This document shows positions 9,261 to 18,193 of a DNA stretch of 64,000 nt, in pieces. Every line of letters begins with the position of its first letter. Position 1 is the stretch's first letter. Below the pieces are notes generated by a model that was not told the DNA's origin, did not search any database, and saw only the letters and a program-made list of their open reading frames with translations. Location: positions 1 to 64,000 of the forward strand of contig SCTK01000011.1 of the NCBI GenBank assembly GCA_004298905.1, given 5' to 3'. Both the position numbers and the translations under genes were made by a program. The stretch is from Burkholderiaceae bacterium. GTDB taxonomy: Bacteria; Pseudomonadota; Gammaproteobacteria; Burkholderiales; Burkholderiaceae_D.

Positions 9261-10136
9261 CTATTTGAACGGCTTGGCCTGCAGGTGCGGGTTGTTGAGC
9301 CGCTGTTGAATCAGTGTCATATCCCGATAGCCGTACAGCCCCAACACCTTGGTCACATACATGCGCGTTTCGGGATAGGGTGGGATGCCATTGTATTTAT
9401 CGACCGCACCCTCACCCGCGTTGTAGCCCGCCAGCACATGGTCGAGACGTCCGTTGAAATAATCCATCAGCCAGCGCAAATACGCCAGCCCGGCGCGAAT
9501 ATTGTCCTGCACACCCATGGGCGTGCGCACGCCAAAGCGCGCTGCGGTACCCGGCATCAACTGCATCAAACCCAGCGCACCCTTGGACGATTGCGCGTGG
9601 CTGTTGAAACCCGACTCGACTGCAATCACCGACAGCGCCAGCCGCGGATCGATGTTGTAGCGCGGCGCCCATTGCCGCACCAGCAACACCGTCAAGGTAT
9701 TTTGCGGCTGTTGCACCAGACGATCGAGATCGGTTTTTGAATCCAGCTTCAGACCCGGCTGCTTCTGCGTGAGCACCTCTTTCGGACTGAAACACGGCGG
9801 CAGTTTTTCTTCGTTGATGGGTGGAATGAATTTCAAACTGTTCTGCGCGTATTCGTGACCATCGGCCGCAGCGCGCTTGAACAACGTCGCTGCAATCCAG
9901 TTGTCGCGCTCAACGCCGCGACCGTTGAAATACATCCAGCCCAACCGGTAATTGGCTTCCGCATTGCCGCCCTTGGCCGCCTCGCAATAGGTGGCCTGCG
10001 CCACATCCAGATTCTGCTCCACGCCCTCGCCATGTTCGGCCATCTGGCCCAGCTGGAGCAGGGTTTCCGGCGAAGCATGCGCGAGGAGTGGCAGACACAA
10101 CGCCACCAACATGCACACACGCCAACGGTACAACAT
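9261..10136 (-). CDS. Sel1-repeat lytic transglycosylase
   Basis: A 291-residue secreted murein hydrolase. The signal peptide is MLYRWRVCMLVALCLPLLAHA. Next come about two Sel1/TPR-like repeats (YCEAAKGGNAEANYRLGWMY and AATLFKRAAADGHEYAQ), then an SLT catalytic domain with the catalytic Glu in AVESGFN and the diagnostic GALGLMQLMP and LAGYNAGEGAV. It cleaves the MurNAc-GlcNAc bond with anhydro formation in the periplasm. The ATG at 10136 overlaps the metZ stop by one base (TGATG), so it is coupled to metZ. The pairing of Sel1 with SLT suggests a role in envelope assembly; the partner is unknown. Confidence 0.92.
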   Translation of the reverse strand: MLYRWRVCMLVALCLPLLAHASPETLLQLGQMAEHGEGVEQNLDVAQATYCEAAKGGNAEANYRLGWMYFNGRGVERDNWIAATLFKRAAADGHEYAQNSLKFIPPINEEKLPPCFSPKEVLTQKQPGLKLDSKTDLDRLVQQPQNTLTVLLVRQWAPRYNIDPRLALSVIAVESGFNSHAQSSKGALGLMQLMPGTAARFGVRTPMGVQDNIRAGLAYLRWLMDYFNGRLDHVLAGYNAGEGAVDKYNGIPPYPETRMYVTKVLGLYGYRDMTLIQQRLNNPHLQAKPFK

Positions 10137-11308
10137 CAGCGCACTCCGCCTTGCAAGTCCTGCTGCAAGTCTGCCACCGCTTCCAGCCCCACGGCCACGC
10201 GAATCAAATCTTCGCTGATGCCCGCCGCGGCGCGCGCTTCCGGCGTGATGCGCGCATGGGTCGTGCTGGCCGGATGGGTGATGGTGGTCTTGGTGTCGCC
10301 GAGGTTGGCGGTGATCGAACACAGTTTCGTTTGGTCGATCAAGCGCCACGCCGCATCGCGCCCGCCTTCGATATCGAACGACACAATCGCGCCGCCGGAT
10401 TTCTGCTGCCGCAACGCAAGCGCATGTTGCGGATGCGATTCCAGGCCGGGGTAATAGACGCGTCGCACTTGCGGCTGTTGTTCCAGCCAGCGCGCCAGTG
10501 TCAGCGCACTGGCCGACTGACGTTCCATGCGCAGGCTCAGGGTTTCGAGTCCCTTCAACAGTACCCAGGCATTGAACGCCGACAGCGTCGGGCCCGCGGT
10601 ACGCAAGAAAGGCAGGATCGTTTCGCGAATGAATTTCTGCGTGCCCACCACGGCGCCGCCCAGCACCCTGCCCTGCCCGTCCAGATATTTGGTGGCCGAG
10701 TGAATCACGACATCAGCGCCGAATTCAAACGGGCGTTGCAGCGCTGGTGTGCAAAAACAATTGTCGATCACCAGCACAATGCCGCGCTGTTTGGCCAGCG
10801 CTGCCAGCGCGGCGATATCGGCCAGTTCCATCAGCGGATTGGAAGGCGTTTCGACATAGAACAATTTGGTGTTGGGCCGGATCGCCGCTTCCCATTGCGC
10901 GGGATCGGACAGCGCCACATAACTCGTCGTTACGCCGAAACGGCTCAGGATGGTGTTGAACAGATTCACCGTCGAGCCGAAGATGCTTTGCGACGAGACG
11001 ATATGGTCGCCTGCCGAGAGTGCGGCCATGCAGGTGGTCAGAATCGCGGCCATGCCGGACGACGTGGCCAGGCAATCCTCGCCGCCTTCCAGCGCGGCCA
11101 GACGCTGCTCGAACATCGTCACCGTGGGATTGGTGAAGCGCGAATAGACATTGCCCGGCTCAGCCCCGGAAAAACGCGCGGCCGCCTGCGCAGCTGAATC
11201 GAACACGAAACTGGAGGTGAGAAACAGCGCCTCCGAATGCTCGTTGAATTGCGAGCGCTCCGTGCCGGCACGCACCGCCAAGGTATCGATATCCCAGTCT
11301 TTATTCAT
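10136..11308 (-). CDS. metZ: O-succinylhomoserine sulfhydrylase
   Basis: A 390-residue Cys/Met-metabolism PLP enzyme. The Schiff-base lysine lies in HSATKYLDGQG; SNPLMELADI, YSRFTNPTVTMFE and GDTKTTITHPASTTH are the other family signatures. It makes homocysteine directly from an activated homoserine and sulfide. The metZ name, rather than metB or metY, rests on its conserved place downstream of purF in Burkholderiales and on its N-terminus (DTLAVRAGTERSQFNEHSEA). The start at 11308 lies only 20 nt from the purF terminator hairpin, so expression must depend on readthrough or a promoter overlapping it. Confidence 0.92.
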   Translation of the reverse strand: MNKDWDIDTLAVRAGTERSQFNEHSEALFLTSSFVFDSAAQAAARFSGAEPGNVYSRFTNPTVTMFEQRLAALEGGEDCLATSSGMAAILTTCMAALSAGDHIVSSQSIFGSTVNLFNTILSRFGVTTSYVALSDPAQWEAAIRPNTKLFYVETPSNPLMELADIAALAALAKQRGIVLVIDNCFCTPALQRPFEFGADVVIHSATKYLDGQGRVLGGAVVGTQKFIRETILPFLRTAGPTLSAFNAWVLLKGLETLSLRMERQSASALTLARWLEQQPQVRRVYYPGLESHPQHALALRQQKSGGAIVSFDIEGGRDAAWRLIDQTKLCSITANLGDTKTTITHPASTTHARITPEARAAAGISEDLIRVAVGLEAVADLQQDLQGGVR

Positions 11309-11328
11309 GATGTGATTTCCAAAAAACA

Positions 11329-11359
11329 AAACCCGCTTGCGATAAAGCGAAGCGGGTTT
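11329..11359 (-). terminator. intrinsic terminator downstream of purF
   Basis: A 10-bp stem (AAACCCGCTT with AAGCGGGTTT) is followed on the minus strand by TGTTTTTTGG. Its 3' edge is 20 nt upstream of the metZ ATG. Confidence 0.8.
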
Positions 11360-11452
11360 GCTGACCACTCGCTTTAGCTGAATTTATCAAGCGCCCGCAA
11401 GCTGAATTCAAATCGGCGCATGGCAACATGCTATGCCCTGCCATCATCGGCG

Positions 11453-12970
11453 TCAAGCGTCGTTGCTGGTAAAGCCCAGATTCAACTGCGTGCCGCCGCC
11501 TTCGCGCTCGGAAGGGTTGAGGCGCGCAAACTCGATGCGGTCGAGATATTCGGGTGTGATATCACCGGTGATGTAGTGGCCGTCGAAGCAGGATGCTTCG
11601 AAATTGGTCAGCGCCGGATTGACGTCGCGCACCGAGCGTTTCATATCTTCAATGTCTTGATAGACGAGAAAATCGGCGCCGATCTCGCGGCAGATCTCGT
11701 CGTCGCTGCGGCCGTTGGCGATCAATTCGCCGCGCGTAGGCATGTCGATGCCATACACATTGGGGAAACGCACCGGCGGCGCGGCCGAAGCGAAGATCAC
11801 CTTGCGCGCACCCGATTCGCGCGCCATTTGCACGATCTCGCGGCTGGTGGTGCCGCGCACGATGGAATCGTCGACGATCATCACACTCTTGCCCTTGAAC
11901 TCGACCGGCATCGGGTTGAGTTTCTGGCGCACGGATTTTTTGCGCGCGGCCTGGCCTGGCATGATGAAGGTGCGGCCGACATAACGGTTCTTGATGAAAC
12001 CTTCGCGATAATCAATGCCCAGCTTGAGTGCCAGTTGCATCGCTGCCGGGCGACTGGAATCGGGAATCGGCACCACGACATCAATGTCGCCGGCAAAAAC
12101 TTCGCGCTTGATTTTCTCGGCCAGATATTCGCCCATGCGCAGACGGGCCGCATAGACCGAGACGCCATCCATCACCGAATCGGGCCGGGCCAGATAAACG
12201 TATTCGAAAATGCAGGGATTGAGGCTGAAACTTTCCGCGCATTGCTGGCTGAAGAAATTGCCGTCGCGATCGACGATGACCGCTTCACCGGGCGCCACAT
12301 CGCGCACAAAGCGGAAACCCATGCCTTCGAGCGCCACGCTTTCCGACGCCAACATGTATTCGGTGCCCCGTTCGGTTTCCGCCTTGCCGATCGCCAGTGG
12401 ACGAATCCCATAAGGATCGCGAAAACCCACCAACCCGAAACCAGCGATTTCCGACACCACCGCATACGAGCCGCGCACGCGCCGATGCACACCCGCAACT
12501 GCCTTGAACACACTGGCCGGTTCGATGGAAAAATGACTGGTGGCTTCCTGCAGTTCATGCGCAAAAACATTCAGCAGAACTTCGGAATCGGACTCGGTGT
12601 TCACATGACGACGGTCGATGCGGAACATTTCGTCCTTGAGCTGGATCGCATTGGTCAGGTTGCCGTTGTGCGCGAGGATGATGCCGAACGGCGCGCTGAC
12701 ATAGAACGGCTGGGCCTCTTCCGAATTGGCGGCGGAACCGGCGGTGGGATAACGCACCTGCGCAATGCCGGAGTTGCCTGGCAAGGAACGCATATTGCGG
12801 GTACGGAACACGTCGCGCACCAGGCCATTGCCCTTGTACATGTTGAACGCATTCTCGGTCGCAGTGGCAATGCCTGCCGCGTCCTGACCACGATGCTGCA
12901 ACAGCAGCAAAGCGTCATACAACAGTTGATTGACCGGTGTTTTTGCTACGACGCCAACGATTCCGCACAT
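11453..12970 (-). CDS. purF: amidophosphoribosyltransferase
   Basis: A 505-residue enzyme for the first committed step of purine synthesis, PRPP plus glutamine to phosphoribosylamine. The N-terminal Ntn glutaminase begins MCGIVGV, with Cys2 becoming the N-terminal nucleophile, so the ATG at 12970 is fixed. The C-terminal phosphoribosyltransferase domain carries the PRPP loop VMIVDDSIVRGTT. There is no obvious iron-sulfur cysteine set; the E. coli-type enzyme lacks it too. cvpA lies 20 bases upstream and the unit continues upstream to folC, the classic cvpA-purF pairing. Confidence 0.97.
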   Translation of the reverse strand: MCGIVGVVAKTPVNQLLYDALLLLQHRGQDAAGIATATENAFNMYKGNGLVRDVFRTRNMRSLPGNSGIAQVRYPTAGSAANSEEAQPFYVSAPFGIILAHNGNLTNAIQLKDEMFRIDRRHVNTESDSEVLLNVFAHELQEATSHFSIEPASVFKAVAGVHRRVRGSYAVVSEIAGFGLVGFRDPYGIRPLAIGKAETERGTEYMLASESVALEGMGFRFVRDVAPGEAVIVDRDGNFFSQQCAESFSLNPCIFEYVYLARPDSVMDGVSVYAARLRMGEYLAEKIKREVFAGDIDVVVPIPDSSRPAAMQLALKLGIDYREGFIKNRYVGRTFIMPGQAARKKSVRQKLNPMPVEFKGKSVMIVDDSIVRGTTSREIVQMARESGARKVIFASAAPPVRFPNVYGIDMPTRGELIANGRSDDEICREIGADFLVYQDIEDMKRSVRDVNPALTNFEASCFDGHYITGDITPEYLDRIEFARLNPSEREGGGTQLNLGFTSNDA

Positions 12971-12990
12971 AATCCAGTCACATGAAAAAA

Positions 12991-13479
12991 CTAAAATGAA
13001 ATCCGTTTGGCCACCGTATTGGGCAGCCACGGTTTGAGTGTGTGCATCGAGGTCTCAATCAACGGCGTGAGCAAGGCGTTACGCCAGATTGGTTGTTTCG
13101 GCAATTCTGTCATGCCGGCAAACAGGGCCAGAATCAACACAATCACGACGCCACGCGCCAAACCAAACAGACCACCCAAACCGCGATCGGCAAAACTCAG
13201 CCCACCTGCTTGAATCAAAGCCCCAAGTACCTTGTTGACCAAGGCACCCAGCAGCAACACCAATATCAGCACGGCCGCAAAGCCCACCATCATGCGCACC
13301 AGTTGCCCAGGAAGCGAGCCCGGCAGCCACTGCGCCACAGTCTCACCATAGGCGTTGGCCAACACAAATGCCACCACCCAGGCGACCAGCGACAACACTT
13401 CCTTCACCAGTCCGCGCAGCAAGCTGATGACGATCGAACAGAGAAGAATCAGCACCACCAGCCAGTCAATTTCTGTCAT
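12991..13479 (-). CDS. cvpA: CvpA family membrane protein
   Basis: A 162-residue protein with four hydrophobic segments (WLVVLILLCSIVISLL, VLSLVAWVVAFVLA, VGFAAVLILVLLLGA, GVVIVLILALFAG), the normal CvpA layout. E. coli CvpA is needed for colicin V production and envelope tolerance, and its gene precedes purF as here. The DRGLGGLFGLARG loop is the conserved signature. No ribosome-site oddity is seen. Molecular function remains undefined in the family. Confidence 0.93.
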   Translation of the reverse strand: MTEIDWLVVLILLCSIVISLLRGLVKEVLSLVAWVVAFVLANAYGETVAQWLPGSLPGQLVRMMVGFAAVLILVLLLGALVNKVLGALIQAGGLSFADRGLGGLFGLARGVVIVLILALFAGMTELPKQPIWRNALLTPLIETSMHTLKPWLPNTVAKRISF

Positions 13480-13522
13480 GACGAGACGCTCACTTCGCTT
13501 GGTTCACTTCGCGTGATTCGTT

Positions 13523-14278
13523 TCACTTGGCGGCCATCACGGTGCCGTTCAAACCGGCCGCTTTAACCTTTTTAACCATCGTATCCGCCGCAGCACGATC
13601 GGCAAACGGGCCCACGCGCAGACGGATCACTTCACCCTTGTCGGCATGAACCTTTTGGGTAAACGACTCAATTCCGGCAGCGCTGAGTTTACCCTGCAAT
13701 TGTTTGACCTTATCGGCACTGGAATAGGCACCCAACTGCACCACGAACTGACCGGCCTCAACCTTTGCTTCCGCCGAACCGAGCTTGCCAGTCAGTGCTG
13801 CTTGCGCACGTTTGGCTTCGGTAGCCTGTGGGTTGGCATTCACAGTGGCCACCGGAGGAGGTTTGGGTGCTTCTACCTTGGGCTCCACCTTGGGCTCCGG
13901 CTTCAGCTCCGTTTGCGCTGGCGTATCCGGCTTGATATCCGTCTTTACATCGGTCTGCACTTCCGCTGCTGGCGTTTCGAGAAGTTTGGCCGGCTCGGTT
14001 GCTTCAGTGTTGCTCTCTTTGGTATCGGGCAGCGGCGTGGCGTGGTCTGGATCGGGAATCTTGATGACGAGATCCTGGGGCGGCAGATTGGGCTTGGAGT
14101 CGAACACCATCGGCACCACAATCACAGCCGTCAGTGCAAGCGTGAACGCGCCGATCAGACGGCGCCGGGCGCGCTTTTTCTGCGCCAGTGTGGGGTCGTT
14201 ATCGCGGCCGGATCCCTTGCTCCGGCCCATCAATTCCTGGTCCGTCGATTCATTTGCGCGGGATGAGAATGGCCACAT
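13523..14278 (-). CDS. dedD: SPOR-domain cell-division protein (DedD-like)
   Basis: A 251-residue bitopic protein. It has a basic cytoplasmic head (KKRARRRL), one transmembrane helix at about residues 41-62 (LIGAFTLALTAVIVVPMVF), a long Pro/Glu/Lys-rich periplasmic linker (TELKPEPKVEPKVEAPKPPP) and a C-terminal SPOR domain of about 75 residues (FVVQLGAYSSADKVKQLQG to the end). SPOR domains bind denuded septal glycan strands, so it probably localises to the division septum. Its ATG directly abuts the folC stop (TAAATG). The position between folC and cvpA is that of dedD in proteobacteria. Confidence 0.9.
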   Translation of the reverse strand: MWPFSSRANESTDQELMGRSKGSGRDNDPTLAQKKRARRRLIGAFTLALTAVIVVPMVFDSKPNLPPQDLVIKIPDPDHATPLPDTKESNTEATEPAKLLETPAAEVQTDVKTDIKPDTPAQTELKPEPKVEPKVEAPKPPPVATVNANPQATEAKRAQAALTGKLGSAEAKVEAGQFVVQLGAYSSADKVKQLQGKLSAAGIESFTQKVHADKGEVIRLRVGPFADRAAADTMVKKVKAAGLNGTVMAAK

Positions 14279-15577
14279 TTAGGATTTGTTCGTCGCCATG
14301 ATTTCAGCGACGGTATGGAAGGATCCGAAGACCAGAATTCTATCATTCTCGTGCGCGCACTCACGCGCACGGGCAAAGGCCTGAGCCGGGCTGTCGTAGC
14401 ACTGGATGGTGCGTCCATGCAAACCGCTTTTGTCCGGCGCCTGTGCCACAAGGCCCTGCGCAGCCAGTATGCTCTGCAACTGTTCGGCGCGGGTGCCGCG
14501 CGGCCCCTCCAGACTGGCCAAATGCCAGTGATCGATCGCCCCGGCAAGTTGTTGCACCACACCGCCAATGTCCTTGTCGTTCAACATGCCGAACACGGCG
14601 TGCGTGTTGGCATAAAACCCCATGCTGTCGAGGTTCTGCGCCAGCACTGCCGCCGCATGCGGATTGTGCGCGACATCCAGGATCACGGTGGGCCGCCCCG
14701 CCAGGGTTTGAAACCGGCCCGGCAATTCAACCTGCGCCAGGCCCTGGCGCACCGCTTGCTGCGATACCGGCAAGCGCTGTTGCAAGGCTTCCAGCACGGC
14801 CAACGCACCGCTGGCGTTGAGCAGTTGATTGACACCGCGCAGGGCGGGATACGCCAGGCTGTGACGACGCTGGTGACGGCCGCCATAGTTCCACTGCTGT
14901 TTATCACCTGAGTAATTAAAATCGCGCCCGAACAGCCATAAATCAGCACCGATCTTTTGGGCCTGCTGCACCAGGCTCGATGGCGGCGCAGGATCACAGC
15001 AAATCGCTGGTTTTCCGGCGCGATAGATATGCGCTTTCTCCCAGCCAATCTGCTCGCGCGTCGCACCGAGATAATCCATGTGATCCAGATCGACGCTGGT
15101 GACGATGCTGCAATCGGCATCGACGATATTGACGGCATCCAGCCGCCCACCCAGACCGACCTCAAGAATCACGACATCCAGCGCCTCGTGCTGGAATAAA
15201 CGCAAAATCGCCAGCGTGGTGAACTCGAAATACGTCAGCGATACCGTGCCACGTGCCGCTTCCACTGCAGCAAATTGTTCGCACAGGGCAGCATCGCTCG
15301 CGGGTGCGCCATTGATCCGCGCGCGCTCGTTGAAATGCAGTAAATGTGGTGAGGTATAGCAGCCGACCCGATATCCCGCCTGCAGCAGAATGGCTTCCAG
15401 CATAGCGCAGGTCGAACCCTTGCCATTGGTGCCACCCACGGTGATGACCGGACAGGAAAATTGGACGCCGAGTTTTTCCTTGATCGCCCGCACCCGCTCC
15501 AGACCCATCTCGATGGATTTTGGATGCAGCGACTCAATCAGGGTCAGCCAAGCGGTGAGCGATTGGGGAGATGACAT
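14279..15577 (-). CDS. folC: folylpolyglutamate/dihydrofolate synthase
   Basis: A 432-residue Mur-ligase-fold enzyme that adds glutamate to dihydropteroate and to folates. The P-loop is VGGTNGKGST near residue 47; YFEFTTLAILRLF and EVGLGGRLDAVN follow the family pattern, and the C-terminal domain has VLDVAHNPHAA. The longest reading uses TTG at 15586; the ATG at 15577 (MSSPQSLTAW) is preferred. That ATG is 19 nt from the end of a 29-bp perfect inverted repeat separating it from accD, and a GAAGG lies 12 nt upstream as a weak ribosome site. Confidence 0.95.
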   Translation of the reverse strand: MSSPQSLTAWLTLIESLHPKSIEMGLERVRAIKEKLGVQFSCPVITVGGTNGKGSTCAMLEAILLQAGYRVGCYTSPHLLHFNERARINGAPASDAALCEQFAAVEAARGTVSLTYFEFTTLAILRLFQHEALDVVILEVGLGGRLDAVNIVDADCSIVTSVDLDHMDYLGATREQIGWEKAHIYRAGKPAICCDPAPPSSLVQQAQKIGADLWLFGRDFNYSGDKQQWNYGGRHQRRHSLAYPALRGVNQLLNASGALAVLEALQQRLPVSQQAVRQGLAQVELPGRFQTLAGRPTVILDVAHNPHAAAVLAQNLDSMGFYANTHAVFGMLNDKDIGGVVQQLAGAIDHWHLASLEGPRGTRAEQLQSILAAQGLVAQAPDKSGLHGRTIQCYDSPAQAFARARECAHENDRILVFGSFHTVAEIMATNKS

Positions 15578-15596
15578 GGAAAACAAAAACCTTCAC

Positions 15597-15659
15597 CACC
15601 GAGAACACAGAGACCACAGAGAAATTTTTGATTTCTCTGTGGTCTCTGTGTTCTCGGTG
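15597..15659. repeat. 29-bp perfect inverted repeat (REP-like)
   Basis: The arms at 15597-15625 and 15631-15659 are exact reverse complements around a five-base loop. They begin CACCGAGAACACAGAGACCA. This CACAGAGA-rich motif is, from memory, a recurrent intergenic element in several bacterial genomes. It sits between accD and folC, and on the minus strand a T-rich stretch (GGTTTTTGTTTT) follows, so it may act as a terminator or mRNA-stabilising hairpin. Confidence 0.85.
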
Positions 15660-15679
15660 ATTAACTTGCGTTTACGAAC

Positions 15680-16558
15680 TCAAGCCACCGCATCAGCAGG
15701 CTGGTTGAGCAGCAGCGCCAACAAGCGGGCGACTTCTTCGCGCATGTTGCGGCGGTCGACGATCATGTCGACCGCACCTTTCTGCATCAGGAATTCGGCG
15801 CGCTGGAAACCTTCCGGCAATTTTTCGCGCACGGTCTGCTCTATCACGCGCGGCCCGGCAAAGCCGATCAGGGCTTTGGGTTCGGCGATCACGACATCGC
15901 CGAGGAAGGCAAAGCTGGCCGAGACGCCGCCCATGGTGGGGTCGGTCAGAATTGAAATGTAGGGAAGTTTGGCTTCGGACAACTTGGTCAGCAAAGCAGT
16001 CGTCTTGGCCATCTGCATCAAGGACAACAAGCCTTCCTGCATGCGTGCGCCGCCAGAGGCGGTGATGGAAATAAACGGCACTTTCTGTTCGATGGCGTTG
16101 CGCACGGCGCGCACGAAACGCTCGCCGACCACCGAGCCCATCGAGCCACCCATGAAATCGAATTCGAAACAGGAGACCACCACCGGGATGGTGTGAATCG
16201 CGCCGCCCATCGACACCAGCGCATCGGTTTCGCCGGTGCCGCTCATGGCGTCTTGCAGACGATCGGGATATTTTTTGCTGTCGCGGAATTTCAGGCTGTC
16301 GACCGGCAGAATTTCCTGGCCGATTTCATAGCGGCCCTCAGCATCAAGCAAGGAATCCAGCCATTGGCGCGCGTTCATGCGCATATGGTGGTCGCACTTG
16401 GGGCAAACGTTGAGGTTGCGATCCAGGTCGGTACGGTACAACACTGCTTCGCACGCCGCGCATTTGATCCACAAACCTTCGGGGATATTGCGCCGCTGCT
16501 CGGTGGTCTCAACCCGTTTGTTGATACGGGGTGGAAGTAATTTTTCGATCCAGCTCAT
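15680..16558 (-). CDS. accD: acetyl-CoA carboxylase carboxyltransferase beta subunit
   Basis: A 292-residue subunit. The N-terminal zinc finger is present: CAACE near residue 33 and CPKCDHHM near 52. The crotonase-like carboxyltransferase core follows, with [20 protein letters not shown] and [12 protein letters not shown] forming the acyl-CoA site. With AccA it transfers CO2 from biotin to acetyl-CoA to make malonyl-CoA in the cytosol. It lies 18 bases downstream of trpA and upstream of folC, the standard Burkholderiales order. The start [10 protein letters not shown] is the family start. Confidence 0.97.
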   Translation of the reverse strand: MSWIEKLLPPRINKRVETTEQRRNIPEGLWIKCAACEAVLYRTDLDRNLNVCPKCDHHMRMNARQWLDSLLDAEGRYEIGQEILPVDSLKFRDSKKYPDRLQDAMSGTGETDALVSMGGAIHTIPVVVSCFEFDFMGGSMGSVVGERFVRAVRNAIEQKVPFISITASGGARMQEGLLSLMQMAKTTALLTKLSEAKLPYISILTDPTMGGVSASFAFLGDVVIAEPKALIGFAGPRVIEQTVREKLPEGFQRAEFLMQKGAVDMIVDRRNMREEVARLLALLLNQPADAVA

Positions 16559-16576
16559 CGTGTTTTCTCCTGCTAC

Positions 16577-17377
16577 TTACTTTGTATCCAGTGCCGTGCG
16601 AATGCCGGACACAAAAGTCTTGACGGCTTCTACTGCCTTTGCCGCTCCGGCCTGTTCGATTTCCTGAATGATGCGGCTGCCGATCACCACGGCATCGGCC
16701 TGAGCGCCAATCGCCCGGGCCGTCGCCCCATCGCGGATGCCGAATCCTACACCGACGGGAAGATTCGTGCGCTGCTTGATTTTCGGTATCCGTTGTGCGA
16801 CTTCTGCCAGGTCGAGCGCGCCGGAACCGGTCACGCCCTTGAGTGAAACGTAGTAGACATAACCGCTGGCGATCTTGCCGATTTGCGCAATACGGTCATC
16901 GGTAGACGTCGGCGCAAGCAGGAAAATCGGGTCAATATTGTGCGCGCGCAAAGTCGCGGCAAAGTCTGCACACTCTTCCGGCGGATAGTCCACCACCAGC
17001 ACGCCATCGACGCCGACGGCGCGCGCCCGGTCGGCAAAAACGGCAGTGCCCATGCGTTCGATCGGGTTGGCGTAGCCCATCAACACCACCGGGGTCGTGA
17101 TATTGGTCTGACGAAATTGCGCCACCGTCTGCAACACATCATCGAGCGTCACCCCGTTCAGCAACGCGCGCTCGCTGGCACGCTGAATTACCGGACCATC
17201 GGCCATTGGGTCGGAAAACGGAATGCCCAGTTCGATCACATCGGCGCCCGCCTCGACCAGGGCATGCATCAGCGGCAAGGTCAATGCGAGGCTGGGGTCG
17301 CCCGCGGTAATGTAGGGAATCAAGCCCTTGCGCTGCGCGCGGGCCAGCAATTCAAAACACTGCTTTATTCTGGACAT
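16577..17377 (-). CDS. trpA: tryptophan synthase alpha subunit
   Basis: A 266-residue TIM barrel that cleaves indole-3-glycerol phosphate. The catalytic Glu is in [12 protein letters not shown] near residue 49 and the catalytic Asp in DPMADGP. ITAGDPS and GVGFGIRDG form the phosphate-binding parts. Its first 13 bases overlap the end of the upstream DNA methyltransferase gene, implying translational coupling. It works with TrpB, whose gene is separated from it only by that methyltransferase. Confidence 0.97.
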   Translation of the reverse strand: MSRIKQCFELLARAQRKGLIPYITAGDPSLALTLPLMHALVEAGADVIELGIPFSDPMADGPVIQRASERALLNGVTLDDVLQTVAQFRQTNITTPVVLMGYANPIERMGTAVFADRARAVGVDGVLVVDYPPEECADFAATLRAHNIDPIFLLAPTSTDDRIAQIGKIASGYVYYVSLKGVTGSGALDLAEVAQRIPKIKQRTNLPVGVGFGIRDGATARAIGAQADAVVIGSRIIQEIEQAGAAKAVEAVKTFVSGIRTALDTK

Positions 17378-18156
17378 GACGATTCTTGAAAAATTCGGGG
17401 GTGCTGCGGTTGCAAAATTGCCGCCACACGCGCGCGCGCGATGGCAACGTATTCGGGATTGATATCAAAGGTCAGGCACTGCCGCCCCAACCGAGCACAG
17501 GCCGCGGCGGTTGTGCCGCTGCCGGCGAAGGGATCGAGCACCCGGCCCTGCGGCGGACAGCTCGCCAATACCATGCGTTCGATCAATTCCAGCGGTTTTT
17601 GCGTCGGGTGATCGGCGCGCTCGCTGTGCTGCCGGTGCAGGCGCGCCACGCTCCAGACGTCCTTCGGATTATAGCCATGTTCCAGCCACTTCTTGCCGAC
17701 GAAAATCGAGCGCGAGCGCGCCTTCTTGGTTTCTTCGTCGTAGGGAATGCGAATCGCATCGAGATCAAAATAATACTGACGCGAGCGCACGAACAAACCA
17801 ATGTTGTCATGCACCGAGGAATAGCGGCGCGTGCTGCCGCCCATGCTGGGCACACGTCGATCCCAGATGATTTCATTGATCATCGTCAGGCGCGTTTTCA
17901 GAAAAGCAAACAGCTCCGGGCTGTATTGCCAACTCGCAAATACATACAGACTGCCGCTCTCTTTCAACTTGGGAATCGCCGCTTCCAGCCACTGCTGACT
18001 CCAGCGCAAAAATTCCTGACCCGATTTCTGATCGGAATCATTGCCGAAATCCTTGCCCAGACCATAAGGCGGATCGGCAATGATGAGATCGATCGACGCA
18101 TCGGCAATGCCATCGACCTGTTCCAGAAAATCGGCGTGATGAATTTCAATGGTCAT
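17365..18156 (-). CDS. orphan DNA methyltransferase in the trp operon
   Basis: A 263-residue amino-methyltransferase (adenine-N6 or cytosine-N4). The catalytic motif DPPYGL lies near residue 28 and the AdoMet motif FAGSGTT near 213, so motif IV precedes motif I as in the beta class. [14 protein letters not shown] is the conserved segment just before motif I. There is no restriction endonuclease gene adjacent. It sits between trpB (37-bp gap) and trpA (13-bp overlap). The same insertion is, from memory, conserved in Burkholderiales, which suggests a solitary regulatory methylase, not a defence enzyme. Target sequence not deducible from this window. Confidence 0.9.
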   Translation of the reverse strand: MTIEIHHADFLEQVDGIADASIDLIIADPPYGLGKDFGNDSDQKSGQEFLRWSQQWLEAAIPKLKESGSLYVFASWQYSPELFAFLKTRLTMINEIIWDRRVPSMGGSTRRYSSVHDNIGLFVRSRQYYFDLDAIRIPYDEETKKARSRSIFVGKKWLEHGYNPKDVWSVARLHRQHSERADHPTQKPLELIERMVLASCPPQGRVLDPFAGSGTTAAACARLGRQCLTFDINPEYVAIARARVAAILQPQHPRIFQESSCPE

Positions 18157-18193
18157 GGCATGAAATCAATGGCCTCTGAGTTCGCGGCTAAGC

